From NCBI GenBank assembly GCA_022800935.1, contig JAAWRH010000018.1, forward strand, positions 1 through 64,000: a stretch of 64,000 nucleotides of DNA, given 5' to 3'. Below, piece by piece: positions 6,964 through 14,889 of the stretch (the stretch's first letter is position 1; every line of letters starts with the position of its first letter). Both the position numbers and the translations under genes were made by a program. The DNA is from Oscillospiraceae bacterium (GTDB lineage: Bacteria; Bacillota; Clostridia; Oscillospirales; Ruminococcaceae). Under the pieces are notes generated by a model that saw only the letters and a program-made list of their open reading frames with translations, was not told the DNA's origin and made no database searches.

Positions 6964-7632
6964 TCATGTCTGAGAAATAAACTGTTTTTTTAACTTGTGT
7001 ATACAATGTGACCAAAAATCATGTGATTGATTTGTCTATATATAGATACAATATAAATTTTGGACCCACATGTGGGAACCAACCCATACACAACATAAAC
7101 GCAGCGAAAAAAAGATTGTATGTTCTTTTTTGCTGCCGCCTGCCGGATGGTTTATGCGCATTTTTTGACGTTTTTTTAATTGGTTTTCAGGGAAGGAAAT
7201 GGACAGAAGTTCCATTTATTTTCTGTTTATCAGGAATAACCTGCATTTACATTCCAAACAGTCCGGAGCAGCTTATAGCAATCTTTGACGATTTTTATTT
7301 TTTCCCTTTCTGGAATCCGCTCCAAAGGGAAATATTTTCAGCCTCATGTTGGCTTTTGACATTTTCGTTTGGATTTTGAGAAGGGGGCAGGCACTTTTGG
7401 CTGCTCCCGATATTGGCAAACAAATAAAGCATTCATTTGTCCATTCCCCTTTTACCCGATATTCACAAAAAATTTTTGCGCAGCCCCCTTTTTTGGGGGT
7501 GAACGGGCGCGGCGGAGCAGAGGGCGCATATCAATGTATTAAGAATTTCCTGATTTTTCCAGAAATCCGTTATCGTCTTTTTTCACAAAAAAACTGTGAA
7601 ATGGGGAATGATTGTTGCTCTATAAAATACAG
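6964..7632. other. Non-coding stretch of about 670 bases
   Basis: I see no convincing gene. The longest frame (7008-7379, plus) lacks a ribosome site and family features. An imperfect CCCCC-TTTTTT-GGGGG hairpin lies near 7486-7499. The stretch separates the divergent ABC operon and serC. Confidence 0.5.
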
Positions 7633-7661
7633 TTGACTTTTCAGGAAATACACTTTATAAT
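7633..7661 (+). promoter_or_regulatory. serC-serA promoter
   Basis: TTGACT (7633-7638), 17-base spacer, TATAAT (7656-7661), followed by a 75-base leader to serC. Confidence 0.85.
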
Positions 7662-7740
7662 ATGTCTTGTTCACATAAAACCGTCTTCTTATATTTAAAA
7701 GAATACGACGGCAACCGAAACGATTCAGGAGGTAATTCAA

Positions 7741-8823
7741 ATGCCAAGAGTATACAACTTTTCCGCCGGTCCCTCTATGCTGCCGGAGGAGGTTCTGCGC
7801 ACAGCCGCAAACGAGATGCTGGAATACGGCCAGTCCGGCCAGTCGGTCATGGAGATGAGCCACCGCAGCAAGGAGTACCAGGCAATCATCGATCGATGCG
7901 AGGAGCTGTTCCGCCAGGTGCTCTCCATCCCCGCCAATTACAAGGTGCTGTTCCTCCAGGGGGGCGCGTCCTCCCAGTTCGCCATGATTCCCCTGAACCT
8001 GATGAACCAATCCGGCAAGGCGGATTTTGTCCTCACCGGCCAGTGGGCCACCAAGGCTTATCAGGAGGCCCAGAAGTACGGGGAGTGCCATGTTGTGGCC
8101 TCCAGCAAGGATAAGACCTTCTCCTATATCCCGGAGCTGGACCCCGCCGCCTTCACCAAGGACGCGGACTACTTCCATATCTGCTACAACAACACCATCT
8201 ACGGCACCCGCTTCCATGACCTGCCCGATACCGGCAGCGTCCCCCTGGTGGCGGACCTGTCCTCCTGCATCCTCAGCGAGCCCCTGGACGTGACCAAATT
8301 CGGGATGATCTACGCCGGGGCCCAGAAGAACATGGGGCCCGCCGGGCTGACCGTCGTTGTCATCCGGGAGGACCTCATCGGCAATGCCCGCGAAAGCTGC
8401 CCCACCATGTTCAACTACCAGATTCACGCGGACAACGGTTCCATGTACAACACCCCGCCCACCTATGCCATCTACATCTTCAAGCTGGTGCTGGAGTGGC
8501 TCATCGGCCTGGGCGGCCTGGAAAAGATGAAGGAAATCAATGAGCGGAAGGCCGCCCTGCTGTACGCCTTCCTGGACCAGTCAAAGATGTTCCGGGGCAC
8601 TGTGGAGAAAAAGGACCGCTCCCTGATGAACGTCCCCTTTGTCACCGGCGACACGGGGCTGGACGCCAAATTCGTCAAGGAGGCTGCCGCCGAAGGGTTC
8701 ATCAACCTGAAGGGACACCGCACTGTGGGCGGAATGCGGGCCTCCATCTACAACGCCATGCCGGTGGAAGGCGTGGAGAAGCTGGTGGCCTTCATGAAAG
8801 ACTTTGAGGAGAGAAACCGCTGA
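7741..8823 (+). CDS. serC: Phosphoserine aminotransferase
   Basis: A PLP enzyme that turns 3-phosphohydroxypyruvate and glutamate into O-phosphoserine (serine pathway, also pyridoxal synthesis). It has 360 residues, the usual family length. It opens MPRVYNFSAGPSMLPEEVL, the family signature, and the PLP lysine sits in YAGAQKNMGPAG. The ribosome site AGGAGG is 9 bases before ATG. serA follows 20 bases later, so both pathway enzymes are made together. The gene is GC-rich with typical host codon use. Confidence 0.97.
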   Translation: MPRVYNFSAGPSMLPEEVLRTAANEMLEYGQSGQSVMEMSHRSKEYQAIIDRCEELFRQVLSIPANYKVLFLQGGASSQFAMIPLNLMNQSGKADFVLTGQWATKAYQEAQKYGECHVVASSKDKTFSYIPELDPAAFTKDADYFHICYNNTIYGTRFHDLPDTGSVPLVADLSSCILSEPLDVTKFGMIYAGAQKNMGPAGLTVVVIREDLIGNARESCPTMFNYQIHADNGSMYNTPPTYAIYIFKLVLEWLIGLGGLEKMKEINERKAALLYAFLDQSKMFRGTVEKKDRSLMNVPFVTGDTGLDAKFVKEAAAEGFINLKGHRTVGGMRASIYNAMPVEGVEKLVAFMKDFEERNR

Positions 8824-8843
8824 TTTTCTGACACGGAGAAAGG

Positions 8844-10010
8844 ATGTCGTCCAATATGTTTCAAATTCTTACATTAAATAATATCTCCCCCTGCGGGCTG
8901 GAGCTGTTCACCGGCAGCTATGTCCACGGCGAAAAGCAGGAGAACCCCGACGGGATTCTGGTCCGCTCCGCCGCCATGCAGGATATGGCGCTGCCCGCCT
9001 CGGTAAAGGCCATCGCCAGGGCCGGGGTGGGGGTGAACAACATCCCGGTGGAGGCTTGCGCCGACAAGGGGATTATTGTCTTCAACACCCCCGGCGCCAA
9101 CGCCAACGCCGTCAAGGAGCTGACCATCGCCGGACTGCTGCTGGGCAGCCGGAAGGTGGCCGAGGGCATCCAGTGGGCCGCCTCCCTTTCGGGCAAGGAG
9201 GACCTCTCCAAGCTGGTGGAAAAGGGCAAGGCCCAGTTCGCCGGGCCGGAAATCCACGGAAAATCCCTGGGGGTGATAGGGCTGGGGGCCATCGGCATCC
9301 AGGTGGCCAATACCGCCGTTTCCCTGGGGATGGAGGTGTACGGGTATGACCCCTATGTCTCCGTCGATGCGGCGTGGCGGCTTTCGCGGGCCATTCGCCG
9401 GGCACAGGATATCAAGGACATTTTCGCCAACTGCGATTACATCACCATCCACGTTCCCTATATGCCCGCCACCAAGCACATGATTGACGCGGAGGCGTTC
9501 GCTGCTATGAAGGACGGGGTCCGTCTGGTAAACTTTGCCAGAGGGGAGCTGGTGGACAACGCCGCCGCCCTGGAGGCCCTGAAGAGCGGCAAGCTGGCCG
9601 CCTATGTGCTGGACTTTCCGGCCCAGGAGCTGATGGGGGTCCCCGGCGTGACCATGCTGCCCCATCTGGGGGCATCCACCCCGGAGTCGGAGGACAACTG
9701 CGCCAGAATGGCGGTTTCCCAGCTGATGGATTTCCTGGAAAACGGGAACATCCACAATTCGGTCAATTATCCGGACGTGTCCATGGCCCGCAGCGGCGGG
9801 GCCAGGTTTGGGGTCTGCCACAAAAACATTCACGGCAGGCTGACCCAGATCACCAATGTTTTTGCCAAGGAGCAGATTAACATTGAGAACATGACCAACA
9901 AATCCCGCGGGGAATACGCCTATACGCTGATCGACTGCTCCGCCCCCTCGGAGACAGTTGCCAGGGAGCTGGAGGCGATTGACGGGGTTATTCGGGTGTT
10001 CAGCTTCTGA
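8844..10010 (+). CDS. serA: D-3-phosphoglycerate dehydrogenase
   Basis: First step of serine synthesis: 3-phosphoglycerate and NAD to phosphohydroxypyruvate. The protein has 388 residues. The NAD-binding GLGAIGIQVAN (about 140-150), ARGELVD and HLGASTPESEDN match the D-2-hydroxyacid dehydrogenase family. A C-terminal ACT domain (about 310-388, NVFAKEQINIENM) suggests serine feedback. It lacks the extra intervening domain of long SerA forms. ATG 8844 has GGAG 5 bases upstream; ATG 8856 is a possible alternative. It is the second gene of serC-serA. Confidence 0.95.
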   Translation: MSSNMFQILTLNNISPCGLELFTGSYVHGEKQENPDGILVRSAAMQDMALPASVKAIARAGVGVNNIPVEACADKGIIVFNTPGANANAVKELTIAGLLLGSRKVAEGIQWAASLSGKEDLSKLVEKGKAQFAGPEIHGKSLGVIGLGAIGIQVANTAVSLGMEVYGYDPYVSVDAAWRLSRAIRRAQDIKDIFANCDYITIHVPYMPATKHMIDAEAFAAMKDGVRLVNFARGELVDNAAALEALKSGKLAAYVLDFPAQELMGVPGVTMLPHLGASTPESEDNCARMAVSQLMDFLENGNIHNSVNYPDVSMARSGGARFGVCHKNIHGRLTQITNVFAKEQINIENMTNKSRGEYAYTLIDCSAPSETVARELEAIDGVIRVFSF

Positions 10011-10018
10011 AATGGATG

Positions 10019-10046
10019 TCAGCCCAGAGCTTCCGCTCCGGGCTGA
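10019..10046 (+). terminator. Hairpin after serA, possible terminator
   Basis: TCAGCCCAGAGC/GCTCCGGGCTGA with a TTCC loop, starting 9 bases after the serA stop. It is a strong stem but has no T-run behind it, so termination is uncertain. Confidence 0.45.
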
Positions 10047-10198
10047 GCTCGTCCATGACCGGCTTGATGTATTCCTGAAAATGGAAAATACTATCAATTT
10101 TTCTGCTAAATTATGCAAGTTCTCCTGTTTTTATCCAATTTGTACAGATTTAGGTATCAGGTTTTTCTAAATCCGAGAGTTTTTTCTGGAAATGTTTA

Positions 10199-10233
10199 TT
10201 GTAAAATGGTTACAAAAATGTTAAAATGGTTAC
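10199..10233 (+). promoter_or_regulatory. Promoter with two 12-bp direct repeats ahead of the RIPF-repeat gene
   Basis: TTGTAA (10199-10204), 17-base spacer, TAAAAT (10222-10227). The sequence TAAAATGGTTAC occurs at 10202-10213 and again at 10222-10233, exactly 20 bases (two helical turns) apart. This looks like a pair of sites for a regulator on one DNA face. Confidence 0.5.
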
Positions 10234-10271
10234 GGGTACTCATGTGGTAAATTTGATTTTAGGGAGGTGTA

Positions 10272-10313
10272 TTGTTTCAGACAAAGGAGCGTCTGAAGCA
10301 TAACGAGTCATGA
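10272..10313 (+). CDS. Possible 13-codon leader peptide coupled to the repeat protein
   Basis: AGGGAGG (10261-10267) lies 4 bases before TTG 10272, which opens a 13-codon frame (LFQTKERLKHNES) whose TGA overlaps the ATG of the next gene as ATGA. The only other ribosome-site-like AAAGGAG (10283-10289) is in the loop of a 7-bp stem TTCAGAC/GTCTGAA and lies 20 bases from the ATG, too far for normal use. The repeat protein may therefore be translated by coupling to this leader. Not proven. Confidence 0.4.
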   Translation: MFQTKERLKHNES

Positions 10314-11554
10314 GTCTTAAAAAATCATTCCTTTCTCTTGTGATGGCTGCTATTCTGGTGGCCAGCACCGCGACAGTTTCCGTGTCGGCGCGGGAGGCAC
10401 AGAGAATTCCGATGCCTGCTTCCAGGACTTCGTCCTCCGACGAGGCCAAGATCGCTGTACGGATTCCTTTCCAGCAGTCCGCCGCTTCTGAGGATGCCCT
10501 AAGGACGGCCACCAGAATTCCTTTTGGCAAAGAGGTAGCTGCTGAAGAAGAAACGAGAACGGCCGCCAGAATTCCTTTCGGCAAAGAAGCTGCTGCTGAG
10601 GAAGCCGCCAGAACAGCCGCTAGAATTCCCTTCGCTAAGGAAGCTGCTGCTGAGGAAGCTTCCAGAACAGCCAGCAGAATTCCATTTGCTAGGGAAGCCG
10701 CTGCTGAGGAGGCCACCAGAACAGCTACCAGAATTCCTTTCGCTAAGGAAGCTGCTGCTGAGGAAGCTTCCAGAACAGCCGCCAGGATTCCTTTTGCTAA
10801 GGAAGCTGTTGAGGAGGCCACCAGAACAGCCGCTAGAATTCCCTTTGCTAAGGAAGCTGCTGTTGAGGAAGCCGCCAGAACGGCCGCTAGAATTCCCTTC
10901 GCTAAGGAAGCTGCTGCTGAGGAAGCTTCCAGAACAGCCGCCAGGATTCCTTTTGCTAAGGAAGCTGTTGAGGAGGTCACCAGAACAGCCGCTAGAATTC
11001 CTTTCGCTAAGGAAGCTGCTGCTGAGGAAGCCACCAGAACAGCCGCTAGAATTCCCTTCGCTAAGGAAGCTGCTGCTGAGGAAGCCACCAGAACAGCCGC
11101 TAGAATTCCCTTCGCTAAGGAAGCTGCTGCTGAGGAAGCTTCCAGAACAGCCGCCAGAATTCCTTTCGCTAAGGAAGCTGTTGAAGAAGCCACCAGAACA
11201 GCCGCTAGAATTCCCTTCGCTAAGGAAGCCGCTGCTGAGGAAGCTTCCAGAACAGCCGCCAGAATTCCCTTCGCTAAGGAAGCCGCTGCTGAGGAAGCTT
11301 CCAGAACAGCCACCAGAATTCCCTTCGCTAAGGAAGCTGCTGCTGAGGAAGCTTCCAGGACCGCCGCTAGAATTCCCTTTGGCAAAGAGGCTGCTGCTGA
11401 AGAAGCAGTGAGAACTGCCACCAGAATTCCTTTCGGGAAAGAAGCTGCCGCTGAAGAAGCCGCAAAAATTGCTTCCCGCATTCCCTTCCCGCAGGACGCT
11501 GAGCCGGAAGCAACTTCCACCCGCACTGCTTTTACCGTTTATATCAACAATTAA
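10310..11554 (+). CDS. Secreted 414-aa protein made of RIPF-headed 18-residue repeats
   Basis: It has a signal peptide (KK, then a hydrophobic core FLSLVMAAILVASTATV, likely cleavage after VSA27), then 21 units headed RIPF (first RIPM), and the end TRTAFTVYINN. The common unit is RIPFAKEAAAEEASRTAA (18 residues, 54 bases). Units 8, 11 and 15 have 17 residues with EAVEE in place of EAAAEE. Eighteen residues equal five turns of alpha helix, so each unit should form an Ala/Glu-rich amphipathic helix started by a proline, much like apolipoprotein repeats. Arg and Lys sites frame every unit, so an exported trypsin-like protease could release many copies. No modifying enzyme or transporter is adjacent. 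I do not recognise a family and function is unknown. Confidence 0.85.
   Translation: MSLKKSFLSLVMAAILVASTATVSVSAREAQRIPMPASRTSSSDEAKIAVRIPFQQSAASEDALRTATRIPFGKEVAAEEETRTAARIPFGKEAAAEEAARTAARIPFAKEAAAEEASRTASRIPFAREAAAEEATRTATRIPFAKEAAAEEASRTAARIPFAKEAVEEATRTAARIPFAKEAAVEEAARTAARIPFAKEAAAEEASRTAARIPFAKEAVEEVTRTAARIPFAKEAAAEEATRTAARIPFAKEAAAEEATRTAARIPFAKEAAAEEASRTAARIPFAKEAVEEATRTAARIPFAKEAAAEEASRTAARIPFAKEAAAEEASRTATRIPFAKEAAAEEASRTAARIPFGKEAAAEEAVRTATRIPFGKEAAAEEAAKIASRIPFPQDAEPEATSTRTAFTVYINN
10403..11530 (+). repeat. 54/51-bp coding tandem repeat array, 21 units
   Basis: Unit DNA contains AGAATTCC(C/T)TTTCGCTAAG or close variants. Central units (about 5-18) are nearly identical, while the first four and last three differ more (RIPM, RIPFQQ, RIPFGK, RIPFPQ). 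That pattern suggests growth by unequal exchange in the middle of the array. The three 51-base units occur at intervals of three and four units, hinting at larger duplicated blocks. Confidence 0.9.
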
Positions 11555-11794
11555 GCAGACGGACAAAATGATTTCCCGGATTTAAACCAAACACATAACC
11601 ACCAATACCACATTTCTGAGAAACCCTTGCATTTTCTGCGGGGCCGGAGTTATGCTCCATACTTCCCGCATGAACGCATCCTTTCATTCGCCCATGAAGG
11701 TATTTGCCCCGTTTGACAGTCAAACGGAGGATATCTTCGTGGAATACATCTCCTTCGTAATCTCCCTTCCGCTAAAACGCGGACGGCTTTACAG
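11555..11794. other. Spacer after the repeat gene, no gene seen
   Basis: About 240 bases with no supported reading frame, ending in the terminator at 11795. Confidence 0.5.
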
Positions 11795-11852
11795 AGAAAG
11801 GGCCTCTGCCCGGAGCGCATAAGACGCTCGCGGACAGGGCCCTTTCTTTTTG
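11795..11852 (+). terminator. Terminator between the repeat gene and the 11.9 kb gene
   Basis: AGAAAGGGCC (11795-11804) pairs with GGCCCTTTCT (11838-11847), with an inner GC-rich stem, followed by TTTTTG on the plus side. It lies 240 bases after the repeat-protein stop and close to the convergent minus-strand gene. Confidence 0.75.
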
Positions 11853-11867
11853 TGTCGTTATGTTGTT

Positions 11868-12437
11868 TCAGTAGGCCACCAGCTCAAACTCGCCAAAGCC
11901 TTCAACGCCAAAGGGGTTTTTCAGCCCCTCCGCCACAGGGTAAAAGCTGCCCCAATGCCTCCAGGCTGGGTTGCCGCAGCATTTGTACAGATTCCCCCGG
12001 ATGGTCTTTCCCGCCTCAAAGGAGAACTCCGGCCAGATGCGGGCCAGCGTCTCATAGGGAATCAGGGCCTGTCCGCCCCAGTACTCCCCCTGAAGGTCCT
12101 CCCCGTGGATGGGAACCGCCTCCGCTGCCTCGTCATCCCGCCACACAAGAGCATCATTTTCCCAGAGGGAGAACTCCTCCAGCCCCTTTTCGCCGATGGA
12201 AAGGGAAAAGTATTTCCTCCCGTCCGCCGAAAACCCGGCGCGGATACGGCTCTGGGGGGAGACCGTTACCTCAAAGGAGATAAGCTGTAAATAAAAGCCC
12301 TCCTGCCCGAAAAAGAGCCTCCCCTGGGAAAAGGGACGGTAATCCTCCGGAACGGGGTGGTGGAAGCAGGTAATGCCCGCCGCCGGGAGGCTGTCATAGA
12401 CAGGATGGCCTGTGGAGACCGAAATTTTAAAACCCAT
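11868..12437 (-). CDS. CBM9/DOMON-like carbohydrate-binding protein
   Basis: A 189-residue protein without signal peptide. It is rich in beta-strands and aromatic residues and ends WRHWGSFYPVAEGLKNPFGV then FGEFELV. That ending resembles the family-9 carbohydrate-binding-like domain proteins of Clostridia, which end in a similar G-E-F/L motif. It may bind sugars in the cytoplasm or serve as an accessory to glycan enzymes. I chose ATG 12437 (AAAGGCGG 5 bases upstream) over ATG 12467. It is monocistronic and convergent with the repeat gene. Confidence 0.6.
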   Translation of the reverse strand: MGFKISVSTGHPVYDSLPAAGITCFHHPVPEDYRPFSQGRLFFGQEGFYLQLISFEVTVSPQSRIRAGFSADGRKYFSLSIGEKGLEEFSLWENDALVWRDDEAAEAVPIHGEDLQGEYWGGQALIPYETLARIWPEFSFEAGKTIRGNLYKCCGNPAWRHWGSFYPVAEGLKNPFGVEGFGEFELVAY

Positions 12438-12607
12438 ATAAACCGCCTTTCTGTTGGTTGATACCATTACTATACCATATTTTGCCCGGCTTTTCTATTT
12501 CCTTTTGCGGCAAAAAGGTAAAATTTTAAATACGGCGGCGTTCGTCTGTGTAACAGGCAGCAGAGGAAAAATCCGATCAACTTAAAAAAGCGTCAAAATA
12601 TTGTTTC

Positions 12608-12636
12608 TTGTAACCCCTGTTTATTTATGATATGAT
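12608..12636 (+). promoter_or_regulatory. Promoter of the moxR operon
   Basis: TTGTAA (12608-12613), 17-base spacer, TATGAT (12631-12636), with an 85-base leader. Confidence 0.7.
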
Positions 12637-12721
12637 GATACTGCGGTAAAAGAAGCTTTTTCCGGCATTGCCCGGTTCTGAGGCGTTATCATACATATTA
12701 TTGCGGAAACGGAGGCCCCCT

Positions 12722-13690
12722 ATGGACGAAGCACAGAAAGCATCCCAATTTCTGGATTCCCTGAAAGCAAACCTCTCCCAGGTGATGGTGGGCAAGGAGC
12801 AGGCGGTGGATATGCTGCTCACCGCCCTTATCTGCGGCGGACACGTCCTCATCGAGGACCTGCCCGGCCTGGGCAAAACCACATTGGCGCGGGCCTTGGC
12901 AAAATCCTTAAGCTGTTCCTTTAAACGGATACAGTTCACCCCCGACGTTCTCCCCTCCGATGTCACCGGCTTTACGGTCTACAACCTTTCCACCGGGGAA
13001 AAGGAGGTGCGCTTCGGCGCGGTTATGGCCCAGATGGTGCTGGCGGACGAGATCAACCGCACCAGCCCCAAAACCCAGTCCAGCCTGCTGGAGGTGATGC
13101 AGGAGCATCAGGTGACGGTGGACGGCGTGACCTATCCCCTGCCGGAGCCGTTTATGGTGCTGGCCACCCAGAACCCCTCGGAGCTCACCGGAACTTATCC
13201 CCTCCCCGAAGCCCAGCTGGACCGCTTTCTGCTGAAAATCTCCATGGGATACCCCTCCCGCGAGGAGGAGTACGCCATCCTTTCCCGCCACAAACAGACC
13301 GCCGCCGGGCAGGGAACCAGGGTGGAGGAGCTGTCCCCGGTGGGTACGGCGGAGGATGTGCTCTCCCTGCGCCGCTTTTTCCGGCAGATGAAGTGCTCCG
13401 ACGGAATCCTGAATTATATCGTTCAGATTGTCCAGCGCAGCCGCACCAACGAGCAGATTGCTTTGGGCATCAGCCCGCGGGGCTCTATCGCCCTGATGGA
13501 GGCATCCATGGCCCATGCCCTTTTGAAGGGCAGGGAATATGTCATCCCCGACGATGTCAAGGAGATGGTCGCGCCGGTGCTGGCCCACCGCCTCCGCCTG
13601 AATTTCCAGGCCAGCATGAACAACCGCACCGCCCAGGATGTGGTCAGGGAGATGGCGGCGTCTGTGCCGGTTCCGGGGGCGTCACGATGA
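12722..13690 (+). CDS. MoxR-family AAA ATPase
   Basis: A chaperone-like ATPase of the AAA_3 family, 322 residues. Walker A is EDLPGLGKTTLAR (about 45-57), Walker B is MVLADEINRTSPKTQ (about 108-122), and the sensor stretch is TQNPSELTGTYPLPEAQLDRF. The ribosome site GGAGG is 6 bases before ATG 12722. The stop overlaps the next start (ATGA). MoxR genes are usually followed by DUF58 and transglutaminase membrane genes, as here. The trio is thought to help assemble or mature envelope proteins, but its substrate is unknown. Confidence 0.93.
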   Translation: MDEAQKASQFLDSLKANLSQVMVGKEQAVDMLLTALICGGHVLIEDLPGLGKTTLARALAKSLSCSFKRIQFTPDVLPSDVTGFTVYNLSTGEKEVRFGAVMAQMVLADEINRTSPKTQSSLLEVMQEHQVTVDGVTYPLPEPFMVLATQNPSELTGTYPLPEAQLDRFLLKISMGYPSREEEYAILSRHKQTAAGQGTRVEELSPVGTAEDVLSLRRFFRQMKCSDGILNYIVQIVQRSRTNEQIALGISPRGSIALMEASMAHALLKGREYVIPDDVKEMVAPVLAHRLRLNFQASMNNRTAQDVVREMAASVPVPGASR

Positions 13691-14889
13691 AGGGCGCGGG
13701 CATTTTCTCCGAGATGAAGCGCCTGCGCGTCCCCTATGTGATAACCATGGCCGTCAGCCTGCTGGCGGGCCTGCTCACAGGGGTGCGGGCGTGCTTTTTG
13801 CTCTTTTACACGCAGCTTTTTCTGCTGCTGTTCTGCGCCGTGGTCATTGTGTACACCATTGCATCCTTCGCCTATCTGCAAACCGTCAGCCAGGATAAGG
13901 CGGTCAAGGGGGATGTGATCCGCCTCCACCTGGAGATACACAACGAAAAGCCCTATCCCTTTACCATGATGCAGGTGCATATCAGTGCGGTGTCCAGCCG
14001 GGAGAATCAGGTTCTCCCCTTCCACCTGGCCCCCAAGGCCTCCATCGTCTTTGAACTGCCCATAGAGTGCAGCTGGCGGGGGGAGACCGGCGTGGGCATG
14101 AGCATGGTAGAACTCCGGGATATGTTCGGCCTGCTGCACATCTCCTTTCCCCTGAGCTTTCTCCCCTATTACCGTCCCCGGCGGCTCACCATATTCCCCA
14201 AGGCCGACGCCCTCTCCCTGACCATGACCGGGACGCCCCGCCGCCTGCAAACCCAGGGGATGCTGACCCAGCCCTCCGATTCGGGCAGCGATCTCTATGG
14301 CCTCCAGGAGTACCGCCCCGGCGATACTGAGCGGCAGATACACTGGAAGGTTTCGGCGGCCCACAACGCCCTGTATACCAAGCGGTACGAGCGGGAGGCC
14401 CGCCCCCAGTGCGTCATCCTGATGGATGATTTTATGCCCCATGCCGGGGAGGAGGGGAAGATTGCCGCCGACCTGCTGTGCTGCGCCGCTGCCACCCTGT
14501 CCCGCTGGGCGCTGTCCCATCAGAACCGGGTGAATCTCCGGGCGGGGTCCCCCCATATCCCCGCAGTACAGGGGGAGAACCTTTCGGATTATGGGGTTGT
14601 TCAGGAGTGGCTTGCCCTGTTGCCCTTTGAAGGGGTCCGGGGAATGCCTGAACAGAGCATGGACCTGCCCGCCTCCGAGGGGGTCAGGGACCTTCCGGTC
14701 TACCTGCTCACCGCCTGCCCGGATGCCCTGTCCGGCGTGATGAAGGAAATACTTCGGCGGGGCGCAAGGGTGGTCTGTGTCTGGGCCCAGATGTCCGGTA
14801 CCTCGTCCTTTTCCTTCCCGGACGGGGTGCTGGACATCCCCCTGGAGCCCGGCTGTGATATCGGCGTCAGATTGGGGGAACAGCTATGA
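13687..14889 (+). CDS. DUF58 membrane protein
   Basis: The 400-residue partner of MoxR. Two membrane helices lie near residues 17-60. The DUF58 signature SDLYGLQEYRPGDTERQIHW, followed by KRYERE, is at about 199-240, and a von Willebrand-A-like fold follows (VILMDDF). It starts at the ATGA overlapping the moxR stop, so it is translationally coupled. The next gene overlaps it by 4 bases in the same way. Confidence 0.9.
   Translation: MKGAGIFSEMKRLRVPYVITMAVSLLAGLLTGVRACFLLFYTQLFLLLFCAVVIVYTIASFAYLQTVSQDKAVKGDVIRLHLEIHNEKPYPFTMMQVHISAVSSRENQVLPFHLAPKASIVFELPIECSWRGETGVGMSMVELRDMFGLLHISFPLSFLPYYRPRRLTIFPKADALSLTMTGTPRRLQTQGMLTQPSDSGSDLYGLQEYRPGDTERQIHWKVSAAHNALYTKRYEREARPQCVILMDDFMPHAGEEGKIAADLLCCAAATLSRWALSHQNRVNLRAGSPHIPAVQGENLSDYGVVQEWLALLPFEGVRGMPEQSMDLPASEGVRDLPVYLLTACPDALSGVMKEILRRGARVVCVWAQMSGTSSFSFPDGVLDIPLEPGCDIGVRLGEQL

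Noticed and set aside
7008..7379. 123-codon frame in the gap before serC
   Set aside because: No ribosome site, no recognisable features, AT-rich intergenic composition.
8874..10118. 414-codon minus-strand frame opposite serA
   Set aside because: Shadow of serA caused by GC-rich third positions; low-complexity Gly/His content.
10403..11530. CRISPR-like array from regularly spaced GAATTCC motifs
   Set aside because: The whole unit repeats, not a repeat with unique spacers, and it encodes a continuous secreted protein.
10310..11554. RiPP precursor with local maturation genes
   Set aside because: No radical-SAM, LanM, YcaO or peptidase/transporter gene lies next to it. Kept only as a speculative alternative in the finding.
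10240..11566. Long open frames on the minus strand and other plus frames across the RIPF array (e.g. a 428-codon minus frame)
   Set aside because: They mirror the repeat unit: a 54-bp period is a multiple of three, so any frame open in one unit stays open in all. No ribosome site or family features support them, while the plus frame has a signal peptide.
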